Notes: a model not told the origin generated them from the letters alone. A stretch of 64,000 nucleotides of DNA from Anaerolineaceae bacterium (GCA_029975475.1 JARKPB010000008.1:124001-188000); one strand, 5' to 3'; numbered from the stretch's first letter, positions 35,001-42,256 are shown. Translations and numbers: made by a program.

Positions 35001-35975
35001 CGCGGAATTGAAATGAACCGCAACCTGTCCAGCAATATCGCCATGCGCCTGGTGTTCCAGCTGACCAGCGTGGATGAGTATTACGACGTACTTGGGCAGC
35101 GGCCGTTTGAACTATCGCTCAAGGCTGAGGGGCGCGGGTATTTCAAGGATGAAGGATTCTATGAATGTCAGATTGCGGGCAGCGATCTGAATCAGGCGCC
35201 TTTCAAGGACATGAAGAAGCACTGGAAAGGCGCGCTTCCCCGACCCATCAGCGTGCTGGCGGAGCGCTATCCATTTGCGTATCTGGAGCAGCTGCTGCTG
35301 CAGCAAACTCAGGTGAGCGGGGCGGTCTGGGCTCCCGTGGGAATCACCTATGACAGTCAGGAACTGCTGAACATCAACCTGAATGATGAAATTCCGACCT
35401 GGCTGGTCCTGGGTCCCCGCCAGAGCGGAAAGACCAATTTCCTGGTTTCGCTGGCCAAAGGCATTGACTTGATGAATCCCGATCTGTTTGAGATCGTGGC
35501 GCTGACACTGCGGCGCGGTCCGTTGACCACGATGAAACAGGCGCCGTGTAAAGTGCTGGGCAAACTGGATGAGGTCAGCGCCGAACTGGAGCGCTTGAAA
35601 ACCAGGCCGCCCTGCGATAATCCGAAACGCTATCTGCTGTTGATTGATGACCTTGGCGCATTCTTCGAGCCGGGGAAGGAAAGCGCGGGGATGCTGTTGA
35701 ATGATGTCTCGGCGCGATTAAACGAGTGCAGCGATTTTTATCTGGTTGCCGCGGGGAACCGCGATGAACTGCAAATGCAGATGATGGCGCCGGTTGTGCG
35801 CCTGCTGCGGCAGAGCCGCACCGGGTTGGTGTTATCCAAAGATTCGTCTGACGCGGATTGGCTGGGCGCTTCGCTCTCTCTGCAAATGCGCAAGATGACC
35901 ATGCCGGCGGGACGCGGTTTCTTTGTCAGCAAAGGCATGCTGCAGCTGGTTCAAACCTTCCAGTCACTTGGATAA
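32046..35975 (+). CDS. Type VII secretion ATPase, EccC/EssC-like (three FtsK/SpoIIIE domains)
   Basis: The 1309-residue membrane ATPase drives export of WXG100 proteins. A short cytoplasmic head (FDIPSDTIEIPAP) precedes two membrane helices (about 53-73 and 78-98), then a linker domain and three FtsK-like ATPase domains with P-loops at about 509 (GAPGSGKS), 858 (GAPGSGTGKA, where the usual Ser/Thr after Lys is Ala) and 1122 (GPRQSGKT). Acidic Walker B sites include LLTIIDEFE and LLLIDDLGAFFE. It lacks the two N-terminal FHA domains of firmicute EssC; an FHA domain is encoded by the next gene instead, 12 nt downstream. AAGGA precedes the ATG. Confidence 0.94.
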   Translation: MGSGGMIQSELGSYHNGRRRYTIAMREPFDIPSDTIEIPAPDSAPMAPPQQNMLLTLLPSGIMVVGTVVAGFLSSGNMALLIPMMVMSLGMPMATIIATQVQKKNYRKSVEQREKTYMQALEKQHAELGILADKYRRTLELEYPRWAPLVEIATARGKNKRLWWRRSYDPDFLTLRLGTGGGTPSYKLVYSSDFDRKDPLLKHAQKLADANRQAGDMPILFSLKKVGSVVLSGRKPEHAYGLARKFILELAVHHSPEDLSIALLADSPGAAERWGWLKWLPHTRSFNGQKRVRQLCFSTADTRPFMNFLSTEYAARAEKRKNARPGETFGASLVVLLDDSGVLRQSQEITALAAEGHELGIHLIFVNQNATPNTCRARVELPEANAFRYLETFTVEAENSSQIGVPELPAQSDCELAARTLAGLEVAGGQMSYALPDTVRTSQITAQDPFQAETLQQYWQHWPADEEQALFPVGIHVTREGPETFYLDFRPDWGTSRSGGSDFNAFLIGAPGSGKSIFLQSLVISAAYRYSPRSLNFMLMDFKAGPSELAKARNLPHVVGFVDNLDMEKAGMAERALQALEREFRRRDEMFIRNGRPNDIYAYNQRAPQDPLPHLLTIIDEFESGIRMVPNLVERLQKLGSLGRAYGMYFILANQRTIREMEALQDYVAWKILLKVQNPDEMRMVDRSLPIPRGRGHGYVRVKDRIIEFQGGWAGAKVSQTSLEDVERFTIDEVLPDGSTRTLYTHEPGLEKKAAVASSSQTEMDLFMDMIQEATARLEIKPAAPIYIEPIPADLSLGDVLDSTATFRTYHEEDWGDIRLADRRLTAAVGILDLPQECRQLPLVIDFKQKDGHLWIVGAPGSGTGKALSAVLLSLAATHRPDEVQFYLLEYGDGSLKGLEALPHTGGLIRLNEQERLERLLKLLDDTADERGKMDAGESGFSPELFVVINNFAELRTTYPDQADALARFVRTGKSLGIHLILVTNRGIEMNRNLSSNIAMRLVFQLTSVDEYYDVLGQRPFELSLKAEGRGYFKDEGFYECQIAGSDLNQAPFKDMKKHWKGALPRPISVLAERYPFAYLEQLLLQQTQVSGAVWAPVGITYDSQELLNINLNDEIPTWLVLGPRQSGKTNFLVSLAKGIDLMNPDLFEIVALTLRRGPLTTMKQAPCKVLGKLDEVSAELERLKTRPPCDNPKRYLLLIDDLGAFFEPGKESAGMLLNDVSARLNECSDFYLVAAGNRDELQMQMMAPVVRLLRQSRTGLVLSKDSSDADWLGASLSLQMRKMTMPAGRGFFVSKGMLQLVQTFQSLG

Positions 35976-35987
35976 CAGAGGACAGGT

Positions 35988-36575
35988 ATGGAAAAGATTT
36001 ACGCCACGGTTCAGGTTGAACAGCTGCCCCCCAAGGATATGGCTTTGCCGCAGGATGTCCCCAGTCAATTTGTGGCTGAAGCGGTTGCCAGGGCGATGGG
36101 GCTGCGCCTGCAAAGCGGTCAATCCTGCGCGATGGATTTGCTCAGCGGAGGGAACGCGCAGCGGATTTCGCCCGCGCGCACGCTTGAAGAGGCGCGGATT
36201 CTGAACGGCATCCGCCTGCGCATTCTGCTTGAATCCTTATCGGCCGGTCTGAATGCCGTCCTGGTTTCACCCTCCGGGGTGCGCTTTCTGTTAAACCTGC
36301 CTGAAAATATCGTGGGCAGACCCGCCGATCGGTCTCAGGTGGTGCAGGTGGATTTGTCTCCGCTGGATGACAACCGGGTGGTTTCCAGGCGGCACGCCAG
36401 GATCCGGCGGGATAATTCTGGATACTGGTTGATGGATGAGAGCCGCAACGGTACCTGGGTAAACGGGAAACAGATTTTCCCCGGAGAGCCCTGCCCATTA
36501 AAAGATAAAGACGAGATATCTTTTGGCCCGCCGGGAAAGGGAGTTGTTCTGACTTTCCAAACTTCAGCATTGTAA
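35988..36575 (+). CDS. Ubiquitin-like (YukD/EccD-type) plus FHA domain fusion protein
   Basis: A 195-residue soluble protein with two modules. Residues 1-82 look like the ubiquitin-like domain of YukD/EsaB or the EccD N-terminus (DMALPQDVP, ARTLEEARILNGIRLRIL). Residues 95-192 form an FHA domain, with G110-R, V-S133-R-R-H136 and R153-N-G-T-W-V-N159-G, the residues that hold phosphothreonine. It lies 12 nt after the ATPase gene. The ubiquitin-like part is a normal type VII component, and the FHA part could bind the divergent Ser/Thr kinase or its targets. I know of no need for catalytic residues here; it should act as an adaptor. Confidence 0.82.
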   Translation: MEKIYATVQVEQLPPKDMALPQDVPSQFVAEAVARAMGLRLQSGQSCAMDLLSGGNAQRISPARTLEEARILNGIRLRILLESLSAGLNAVLVSPSGVRFLLNLPENIVGRPADRSQVVQVDLSPLDDNRVVSRRHARIRRDNSGYWLMDESRNGTWVNGKQIFPGEPCPLKDKDEISFGPPGKGVVLTFQTSAL

Positions 36576-36609
36576 CCCGCGTTGCCGACCGGATAAGAAA
36601 GAGGTCGCC

Positions 36610-37605
36610 ATGAAAATCATTCACATGCAGACGGAGCAGGTCGAAGATCTGGCTCGCCGGCTGGTTCAGGCGGGGACTCAGATGCAGCAATGTGGAGCGG
36701 GATTAAAACAGCAGGTTCAGAATACCGTCGGGTATTTGCAGGGCGGCGACACCGGCGAATTGCTTCAGTCGTTATACACCAGCGCAGCCTATGTGGAAGC
36801 CTACGGCGAAAAGCTGACCCTGCTGGCGCGGTTCCTGAGTATGGAAATTGTGCAGTGGCTGGAGGTGGACGGCAGAGGGAGGGCGGCGTTTTCAAGCGCG
36901 CCTGCCGTTGGCGCCTGGACAGGCGCGGGCGCATCTGCGCCGGGGACTTTTGATTCAATAGCAGGGATCTTCCGCCGCTATGACGGCCAGCAATCCGCGG
37001 CCTGGGCAGTCATGGACGGCCGGGCTTCGACCGCTTTTGGAACCTTTGATTACAGTGTGTTGAGCGCGGAAGCGATGGCCCGCGGGGGTGTGGACCTGTA
37101 TCTTACGCATATTGGCGCGGACGGGCAGGTGGAAATCGGCGCGTATGCGGCGAAATTTGGCTACAACCATGAAATTCTGGGTGCTGATATCGCTGCGCTG
37201 GCTTATCTGGGCGCTACCGCAGGCGCGGGCGGCTCAACTTCGCTGGATCTCTTGAAAGGTTCCGGGGCGGCGAATTTCAAAGCCGAGGCATTCGCGGGCG
37301 GCAGAGCCAGCGGTGAACTTTCCAAGAAAATCGAGTTCGCCGACGGGATCGGCATTGGCGGCGGCGTGGAAGGCGGGGTGAGCTACGGGGTCGGCGCAAA
37401 ATTTGGCATGGACGCGGGCTTCAGCCAGGGATCGTTTAAATTCGATATGGAATTCGGCGCGTGCCTGGGATTGGGCTTGGATTTTGGCACGTCGTTTGAA
37501 CTGGATCTATCCGGCGCCGGTGATCTGGTTATGGACACCGGGAAAGCGCTGGTATCCGCGCCCGGTAAAGCCTGGAACTGGGTAGAAGATAAATGGCCGT
37601 GGTGA
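36610..37605 (+). CDS. WXG100-like N-terminus with Gly-rich beta C-terminal domain, secretion substrate candidate
   Basis: A 331-residue protein. Residues 1-90 form a helical hairpin like the other WXG100 proteins of the locus: start MKIIHMQTE, turn Y42-L-Q-G45 instead of WxG, end E79-I-V-Q-W83. The rest is rich in Gly and Ala with alternating hydrophobic residues (ADGIGIGGGVEGGVSYGVGA), resembling the repeated beta regions seen in actinobacterial type VII substrates, and ends in KAWNWVEDKWPW. No toxin catalytic motif is recognised. The alternating beta region could insert in or line a membrane. GAGG precedes the ATG. Confidence 0.75.
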   Translation: MKIIHMQTEQVEDLARRLVQAGTQMQQCGAGLKQQVQNTVGYLQGGDTGELLQSLYTSAAYVEAYGEKLTLLARFLSMEIVQWLEVDGRGRAAFSSAPAVGAWTGAGASAPGTFDSIAGIFRRYDGQQSAAWAVMDGRASTAFGTFDYSVLSAEAMARGGVDLYLTHIGADGQVEIGAYAAKFGYNHEILGADIAALAYLGATAGAGGSTSLDLLKGSGAANFKAEAFAGGRASGELSKKIEFADGIGIGGGVEGGVSYGVGAKFGMDAGFSQGSFKFDMEFGACLGLGLDFGTSFELDLSGAGDLVMDTGKALVSAPGKAWNWVEDKWPW

Positions 37606-37624
37606 GCAAACCGAGGAGGAAGCG

Positions 37625-38074
37625 ATGGACGTTATGACCTTTCAAGGGCCGGGATTTCATTTGAATGTGCCGACGAACTGGGTGGTTTTTTCGAACCCTC
37701 AGTTTCAGGCAATGTTTGTGGCGCCGCCTTCACCTGCCGGTCGGGCAAATTTTGGAATTGCCCTGCGGCCGGTCTCGGAAGGGACGGAATTATCCCAGAT
37801 CAGCACAACCGCGCGCAAAATGCAGGAAAAAGATTACCCGCAGTTCCATGTGATTCATGAAGGCGATTACAGCACCGCGGGCGCAACAGGTTTTGAGCGG
37901 ATATATACCTGGCACAACGATCAGCAGGATGTTGATCTTCATCAACGCCAGGTGATGTTCTTGACCAACGGGGTATTAACCACCATCACAGCCACCCGCG
38001 AGAACCGCGAAGATGCCGCAACTCTGGACTTGATATTTGGAGCGATGATCGAATCGTTTGAATTTAATTCGTAA
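37625..38074 (+). CDS. DcrB-like small protein of the ESX-like locus
   Basis: A 149-residue protein with no signal peptide. The pattern MTFQGPGFHLNVPTNWVVFSNP followed by a beta-rich domain ending in IFGAMIESFEFNS is like the DcrB/PsbP-like fold used by DUF1795 proteins. In secretion loci such proteins are placed like immunity or chaperone genes between substrate genes. It has a strong GAGGAGG ribosome site and sits 19 nt after one WXG100-like substrate and 26 nt before the next. A role as partner of either is inferred from position only. Confidence 0.65.
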   Translation: MDVMTFQGPGFHLNVPTNWVVFSNPQFQAMFVAPPSPAGRANFGIALRPVSEGTELSQISTTARKMQEKDYPQFHVIHEGDYSTAGATGFERIYTWHNDQQDVDLHQRQVMFLTNGVLTTITATRENREDAATLDLIFGAMIESFEFNS

Positions 38075-38100
38075 CTGATTAACTGAATACTGGAGGGAAC

Positions 38101-38670
38101 ATGGCTGTCATTCACATGGAGACCGAAGCCGCTTATGATTGCCTGAATCGTTTTAAACAAGGCACCGCAGACCTGGAAGAACGCGACCAGTTTTTCAGTC
38201 AGACCATCGCCACATTAGATATCCACTGGCAGTCCCCTGCCCAGCAGGAATTCCTTCAGGATTTGGGGCAACTTAGGCAGCAGATTCGGACCACGCTGGA
38301 ACAGATGACCCGCCTTGGCGCTGCGCTGGAGAAGGAAATCAACCAGTGGATCGAGATGGACCGCGACGGGCTGGGAGGGAGCGCGGCCGGCGGGACAGGA
38401 ACTGGCCGTGGTTTTGGTATTGAGGGCCATCTAAACCCGATTCAGACAGAAACGTATGGCAAATTAGTTCGTTCAAATCGAGTAATTGTTAATGGCAAGT
38501 ATTATGTCTACTATGAAATGAAATATAGCAATAGGGTGGTTAGTGGTTTTTATCCTTTGTCTTTTCCGTATACTATTCCTAATTATATTGACTTGTGGTT
38601 ACACACGCTCAATACTCAAAAATTCTACAACACACCGGTGACACCGGATTCATCCTCTTCACGAAAATAA
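38101..38670 (+). CDS. WXG100-like N-terminus with short AT-rich C-terminal module
   Basis: A 189-residue protein. Residues 1-88 repeat the locus pattern: MAVIHMETE, turn W43-Q-S45, end E79-I-N-Q-W83-IEMD. A Gly/Ala linker (92-108) leads to a C-terminal module of about 75 residues rich in Tyr, Asn and Lys (VNGKYYVYYEMKYSNRVVSGFYPL). The DNA of that module (from about 38440) is clearly AT-rich and uses AT-ending codons, unlike the rest of the locus, which points to replacement of the tip by transfer, as happens in polymorphic toxins. No catalytic motif is recognised. TGGAGGG precedes the ATG. Confidence 0.72.
   Translation: MAVIHMETEAAYDCLNRFKQGTADLEERDQFFSQTIATLDIHWQSPAQQEFLQDLGQLRQQIRTTLEQMTRLGAALEKEINQWIEMDRDGLGGSAAGGTGTGRGFGIEGHLNPIQTETYGKLVRSNRVIVNGKYYVYYEMKYSNRVVSGFYPLSFPYTIPNYIDLWLHTLNTQKFYNTPVTPDSSSSRK
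38440..38667 (+). other. AT-rich insert-like tract in a GC-rich locus
   Basis: The sequence changes abruptly from GC-rich to visibly AT-rich exactly where the Gly linker of the WXG100-like gene ends, and returns to GC-rich with the next gene. Encodes the C-terminal module of that gene. Confidence 0.7.
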
Positions 38671-38679
38671 GGGCCTGCC

Positions 38680-39405
38680 ATGAGCGAAACATTTGAAATT
38701 CTTCTGGATCCCTCTGAACTGGGCTGGGTTTACTCTGGTCTGGGGGTTGTGACCGAAATCGCGCTGCCCGCCGGGGTGGAAGGTGGGAACAGCCTGGAAG
38801 AAGGGCGCGCTTCGCTGGAACAACGCGGACTGGCGCGGAAAGAAAAAGAAGGCGAATGGGTCCTGGCTCAACTGGTCGCCGGTCTGGCTTACGGGTTGAC
38901 CGCGCCGAACGCGGTCTGGATGCTGGATACCCTCAATGGACAGAGCAGCCATCAAACCGGGATTTACGACCTGAAGGGGGTGCACGTGGTCGTTGAACCG
39001 GCAGATGGGACATTCCGGTTTATTTTTGTGGACAGCCGCTCAGCCGCCTTCGCGATGAAACTGCCGGGCAGCGCATCCGGGGACGAAAATCGAACTTTTT
39101 CACTGCCGGCCGATTCAATTCTGGCCGTCGCCGGTCTGGCAAAGCGCGACCAGTCCGCGGCGGCGAACGCCCTGGTCCGCGCCGGGCTGGAGCGCCGGGC
39201 TGCCGATGCAGCCAGCGGCTGGCTGGCCGAAGCAGATCAGATCATCATGATCACCCGTTTGACCAAGGTGGACAGCCGGCTTCAACCTGACGGACAGACG
39301 CTGGTGGTGAGCGGCGGCGGTTCTCTCTGGGCTGGCGGCCTGAGCGAGGACCGCATTCATCTTGCTCCGACCAGCCTGGAAAAAATTGTTGATTCGCTGC
39401 CATAA
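38680..39405 (+). CDS. Possible EspG-like chaperone of the ESX-like locus
   Basis: The 241-residue protein begins with FEILLDPSELGWVYSGLGV and has a winged-helix-like region (EEGRASLEQRGLARKEKEGEWVLAQLV), then beta-rich segments (GVHVVVEPADGTFRFIFVD). The order, an N-terminal LD..EL pattern with a 'RA.L..RGL' motif, resembles EspG proteins that hold PE/PPE substrates for ESX systems. Similarity is only by pattern and I hold it loosely. It lies 9 nt after the AT-rich substrate gene, which would fit a dedicated chaperone. No signal or membrane segment. Confidence 0.55.
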   Translation: MSETFEILLDPSELGWVYSGLGVVTEIALPAGVEGGNSLEEGRASLEQRGLARKEKEGEWVLAQLVAGLAYGLTAPNAVWMLDTLNGQSSHQTGIYDLKGVHVVVEPADGTFRFIFVDSRSAAFAMKLPGSASGDENRTFSLPADSILAVAGLAKRDQSAAANALVRAGLERRAADAASGWLAEADQIIMITRLTKVDSRLQPDGQTLVVSGGGSLWAGGLSEDRIHLAPTSLEKIVDSLP

Positions 39406-39455
39406 GTCGAGAGGGTTTAACCCGCCTGGTGGTTTCTTTGCTACAATAGACCCTT

Positions 39456-40751
39456 ATGGCGGATGTCATCCCTGTTTCTCCGGCGGATTTGCAGCCAGAG
39501 GAAACCCGCAGAAAAAACTTCTTCTATGCCGTGACGAACGGCATTCTTTTCATGTTCGCGGACTCGTTGTTCGAGCCGGTGCTGGTGGTTACCTCGCTGG
39601 CCAGTCAGTTAACGCAGTCTTCATTTCTGCTGGGTCTGATTGTGCCGCTGAACGCTGCCGGCTGGTACCTGCCCCAGTTTTTTATCTCTGGATACGTTCA
39701 GAATCAACCCCGAAAAATCACCGTTTACCGGCGCATGTCGCTTATCCGGATGCTGTGCTGGTTGACACTGGCTCTGGCGATCAACCTGTTTAAGGCGCCA
39801 GGCGCCATTTTGGCCGCGCTGTTCCTGACGTATTCAATCGCTTCGGTGGCGTCTGGGATTGGCGGTCTGCCATTTCTGGAAGTGATCAGCAAAACCGTGC
39901 CGGCCCGGCGGCGGGGCGAAGTGTTTGCCTGGCGCCTGGGGCTGGGCGGCGCGATGGGCATTCTGGCGTCGGTGATCGTTCGAACCGTGCTGGCGCCCGA
40001 GAGCGGCATCCCTTTCCCGAACAATTACGGGCTGCTCGCCGGCGGTTTTTTTGTTTTTGCTTCCCTGTCTTTGCTGTTGTTCAACCGGATCGATGAACTG
40101 CCAGACACCGCGCCCCCGCCGCGGCGCTCGCTGCGCGAACAGTTCGCTCTCGCGCTCGGGATTTTAAACCGTTCCGAAAATTACCGGCTCTTGATCGCGG
40201 CCCAGGCGATGATTTTTCTGGCAGGCGCAGCCAGCCCATTTTACGCGATTTACGTTCAGCGAGAACTGGGCGCAGACCCGGCCTGGGTCGGGGTCTATCT
40301 GGGTGTGAATATGGCGGCGAACTTGCTGTCGAATTTAATGTTTGGCTGGCTTTCCCGGAAGGCGGGCAATCAACGGGTGCTGCTGGTCGGGGCGCTGGCA
40401 GGCAGCCTGATGTCGGTGTTGATGCTCATCATGGTCGCCTTTGCGCCGCAGTTCAGAGTCCACGCCGAGACGGCTTCCATTCTGCTGATTCCAGTTTTCT
40501 TTTTGCTGGGTGTGCGCGGAACCGCGGTGGGGGTATCAACCCCCAGTCTGATGATGAATATTATTCCCGGCGGGGAACGATCGTTGATGATTGGCTTTAC
40601 CCAGACAACCATGGGGGTTGTCCTGCTGGTGACGATGCTTTCAGGGCTGCTGGTGGATGGGGCAGGTTATCTGGCTTTGATGAGCGTCTCCTTTGCCGGT
40701 TATATCCTCGCTGCCCTGATCGTTTCACGCCTGAAGGAAAAAGTGGATTAA
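39456..40751 (+). CDS. Major facilitator superfamily transporter
   Basis: A 431-residue protein with about twelve hydrophobic segments in two halves and a basic central loop (residues 205-230: PPPRRSLREQFALALG). The motif-A-like sequence LMFGWLSRKAGNQRVLLVG lies in the second half. The N-terminal cytosolic tail is charged (EETRRKNFFYAVTNG). A TACAAT -10-like box lies just before the ATG at 39456. Substrate unknown. It follows the ESX-like genes by 50 nt on the same strand but need not be part of the system. Confidence 0.88.
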   Translation: MADVIPVSPADLQPEETRRKNFFYAVTNGILFMFADSLFEPVLVVTSLASQLTQSSFLLGLIVPLNAAGWYLPQFFISGYVQNQPRKITVYRRMSLIRMLCWLTLALAINLFKAPGAILAALFLTYSIASVASGIGGLPFLEVISKTVPARRRGEVFAWRLGLGGAMGILASVIVRTVLAPESGIPFPNNYGLLAGGFFVFASLSLLLFNRIDELPDTAPPPRRSLREQFALALGILNRSENYRLLIAAQAMIFLAGAASPFYAIYVQRELGADPAWVGVYLGVNMAANLLSNLMFGWLSRKAGNQRVLLVGALAGSLMSVLMLIMVAFAPQFRVHAETASILLIPVFFLLGVRGTAVGVSTPSLMMNIIPGGERSLMIGFTQTTMGVVLLVTMLSGLLVDGAGYLALMSVSFAGYILAALIVSRLKEKVD

Positions 40752-40781
40752 AATGTATCTATCCCGTAAAAAGGGGCCGCG

Positions 40782-42122
40782 ATGAACGAATATTATACTC
40801 AGGTAGAGAAAGCAATGGCAGGCGGCGACCGCCGACAGGCGATCCGCATTCTGGGTCAGGTGATCGCCGGACAGCCGGATAACATTCAAGCCTGGTTGAT
40901 GCTGGCAGAAGCCGTGGAAGAACCGGAACGCAGGCGCGAATGTTATCAGCGCGTGCTGCGGATTGACCCGCGAAATTCCGCCGCGCAGGAGGGATTAATC
41001 CGCCTCGCGGCTCAAAAATCGCACGCTGAGCGCCTCCAGGCCGAGGAAACGGTCCAGGTTCCGGCATTTTCTAGCCCGGCTGACCAGCCGCAGGAAGTTG
41101 AAGACACCCAGCCGCAAAAACGGAAACCCGTCAAATTGGACGCTGGCAGGCGAAAGAAGATCGTGCGCGCCGCGATCCTGGTGCTGGCAGCCGCCGCGCT
41201 GGCCGGTCTGGTTTTTTTGATCCTGTCCGGGCGGCTGGCGCTACCATTTCTACCGAAAACGCAAGACTCGCTGGTTGGCACCTGGCAGCTTCAAGACGCG
41301 CCGGAAAATCTTTTAATCTTTCAGCAAGACGGCTGGATGACCATCCGAAGCGGAGGGATGGAGGTTCGCTATACCTACAGCGCCAGCCCCATGGGTGGGT
41401 TGACTCTCACGGATGAGAGCGGGATGAGCTATTCACAGCGGTACCGGCTAAACGGCGATCGGTTGGAGTTCGGTAACATGATCTACACGCGCCAGACTGG
41501 CGAGCCTCAACCCACCGAAGCCGCTGCTCGACCCGGTTTGCCCCCCGCGCTGACTCCCGGGATCTGGGAATCAACCCAGTTTGACGCCATCAGCGGCAAG
41601 CCGGGGACAAAACTGTACGTGTTTTCAGATCAGGGACTGTTTTTCAACGGTTTTGCCCGCCCGGAACTGTTAAATTCGAGCACATTTCGGATCTGTCCCA
41701 TGGTCAACGAAGCGGAAAAGGTCATCTGCCTGACATTTTTGGTACAGGCGAGCAGTGAAAACGCGATTATCGCCGATATCAGCGTCAGCCCGGAGGGGGA
41801 AGAAGCAAAACTGTTCGCAGGTGTGCAGATGGTGCGCAGCGGAGTGGATGAAAGCAGCCAGGAGCCGGTTCAAGACCTGCTGGGGGAGTGGAAAATTATC
41901 AGCCCGCCCGAATTCGCGCGCTCTATGACCTTCCGCCCGGACGGCAGTCTGACCTTGATTGGAATGGACGACATGGCGCGCGAGGGGACTTTTGAGGTTT
42001 CCGACAGGCGTGTGGCGATCAGCATCTTGAATCCTGGAAGCTATCTGGTGCACAGCCTCGGGACCGCGGTCGTGCTGGAAGCCGAAAATGGTCAGGCAGC
42101 CGCCATTTTGCTGGTGAAATAA
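40782..42122 (+). CDS. TPR-containing single-pass membrane protein with extracytoplasmic beta domains
   Basis: The 446-residue protein has an N-terminal TPR-like segment (residues 1-80: MAGGDRRQAIRILGQVIAGQP, AWLMLAEAVEEPERRRECYQRVL), a charged linker, one membrane helix near residues 126-147, and two repeats of a lipocalin-like beta domain outside (LVGTWQLQDAPENLLIFQQDG and LLGEWKIISPPEFARSMTFRPDG). The two outer domains look like internal duplicates. AAGGGG precedes the ATG. Function unknown. Its position after the ESX-like genes and MFS gene allows, but does not show, a link to secretion. Confidence 0.75.
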   Translation: MNEYYTQVEKAMAGGDRRQAIRILGQVIAGQPDNIQAWLMLAEAVEEPERRRECYQRVLRIDPRNSAAQEGLIRLAAQKSHAERLQAEETVQVPAFSSPADQPQEVEDTQPQKRKPVKLDAGRRKKIVRAAILVLAAAALAGLVFLILSGRLALPFLPKTQDSLVGTWQLQDAPENLLIFQQDGWMTIRSGGMEVRYTYSASPMGGLTLTDESGMSYSQRYRLNGDRLEFGNMIYTRQTGEPQPTEAAARPGLPPALTPGIWESTQFDAISGKPGTKLYVFSDQGLFFNGFARPELLNSSTFRICPMVNEAEKVICLTFLVQASSENAIIADISVSPEGEEAKLFAGVQMVRSGVDESSQEPVQDLLGEWKIISPPEFARSMTFRPDGSLTLIGMDDMAREGTFEVSDRRVAISILNPGSYLVHSLGTAVVLEAENGQAAAILLVK

Positions 42123-42147
42123 AGAGACAAGAAAAAACAGGAATCAG

Positions 42148-42172
42148 ACCGCCGCATAGCCGGCGGTTTTTG
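42148..42172 (+). terminator. Rho-independent terminator after the TPR gene
   Basis: ACCGCCG and CGGCGGT pair around a 6-nt loop, followed by TTTTG. It separates the ESX-like locus from the sulfur operon. Confidence 0.85.
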
Positions 42173-42179
42173 TTTGAAT

Positions 42180-42234
42180 TGTGACAAATGTCACTGGTGA
42201 AATCTGTAACAAATGCTATAATATGTTATAGCAT
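42180..42234 (+). promoter_or_regulatory. Sulfur-operon promoter with CRP/FNR-like site and palindrome over the -10
   Basis: An extended -10 box, TGC-TATAAT (hexamer 42217-42222), has no good -35. TGTGA-CAAATG-TCACT (42180-42195) matches the CRP-family consensus and is centred about 41.5 nt before the expected start near 42229, the class II activator position. A second inverted repeat, ATGCTATAA (42213-42221) and TTATAGCAT (42226-42234) with a 4-nt centre, covers the -10 and start, as an autoregulatory operator would. The start codon follows at 42257. Confidence 0.65.
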
Positions 42235-42256
42235 GATATACAGGATGTTACCGGCG

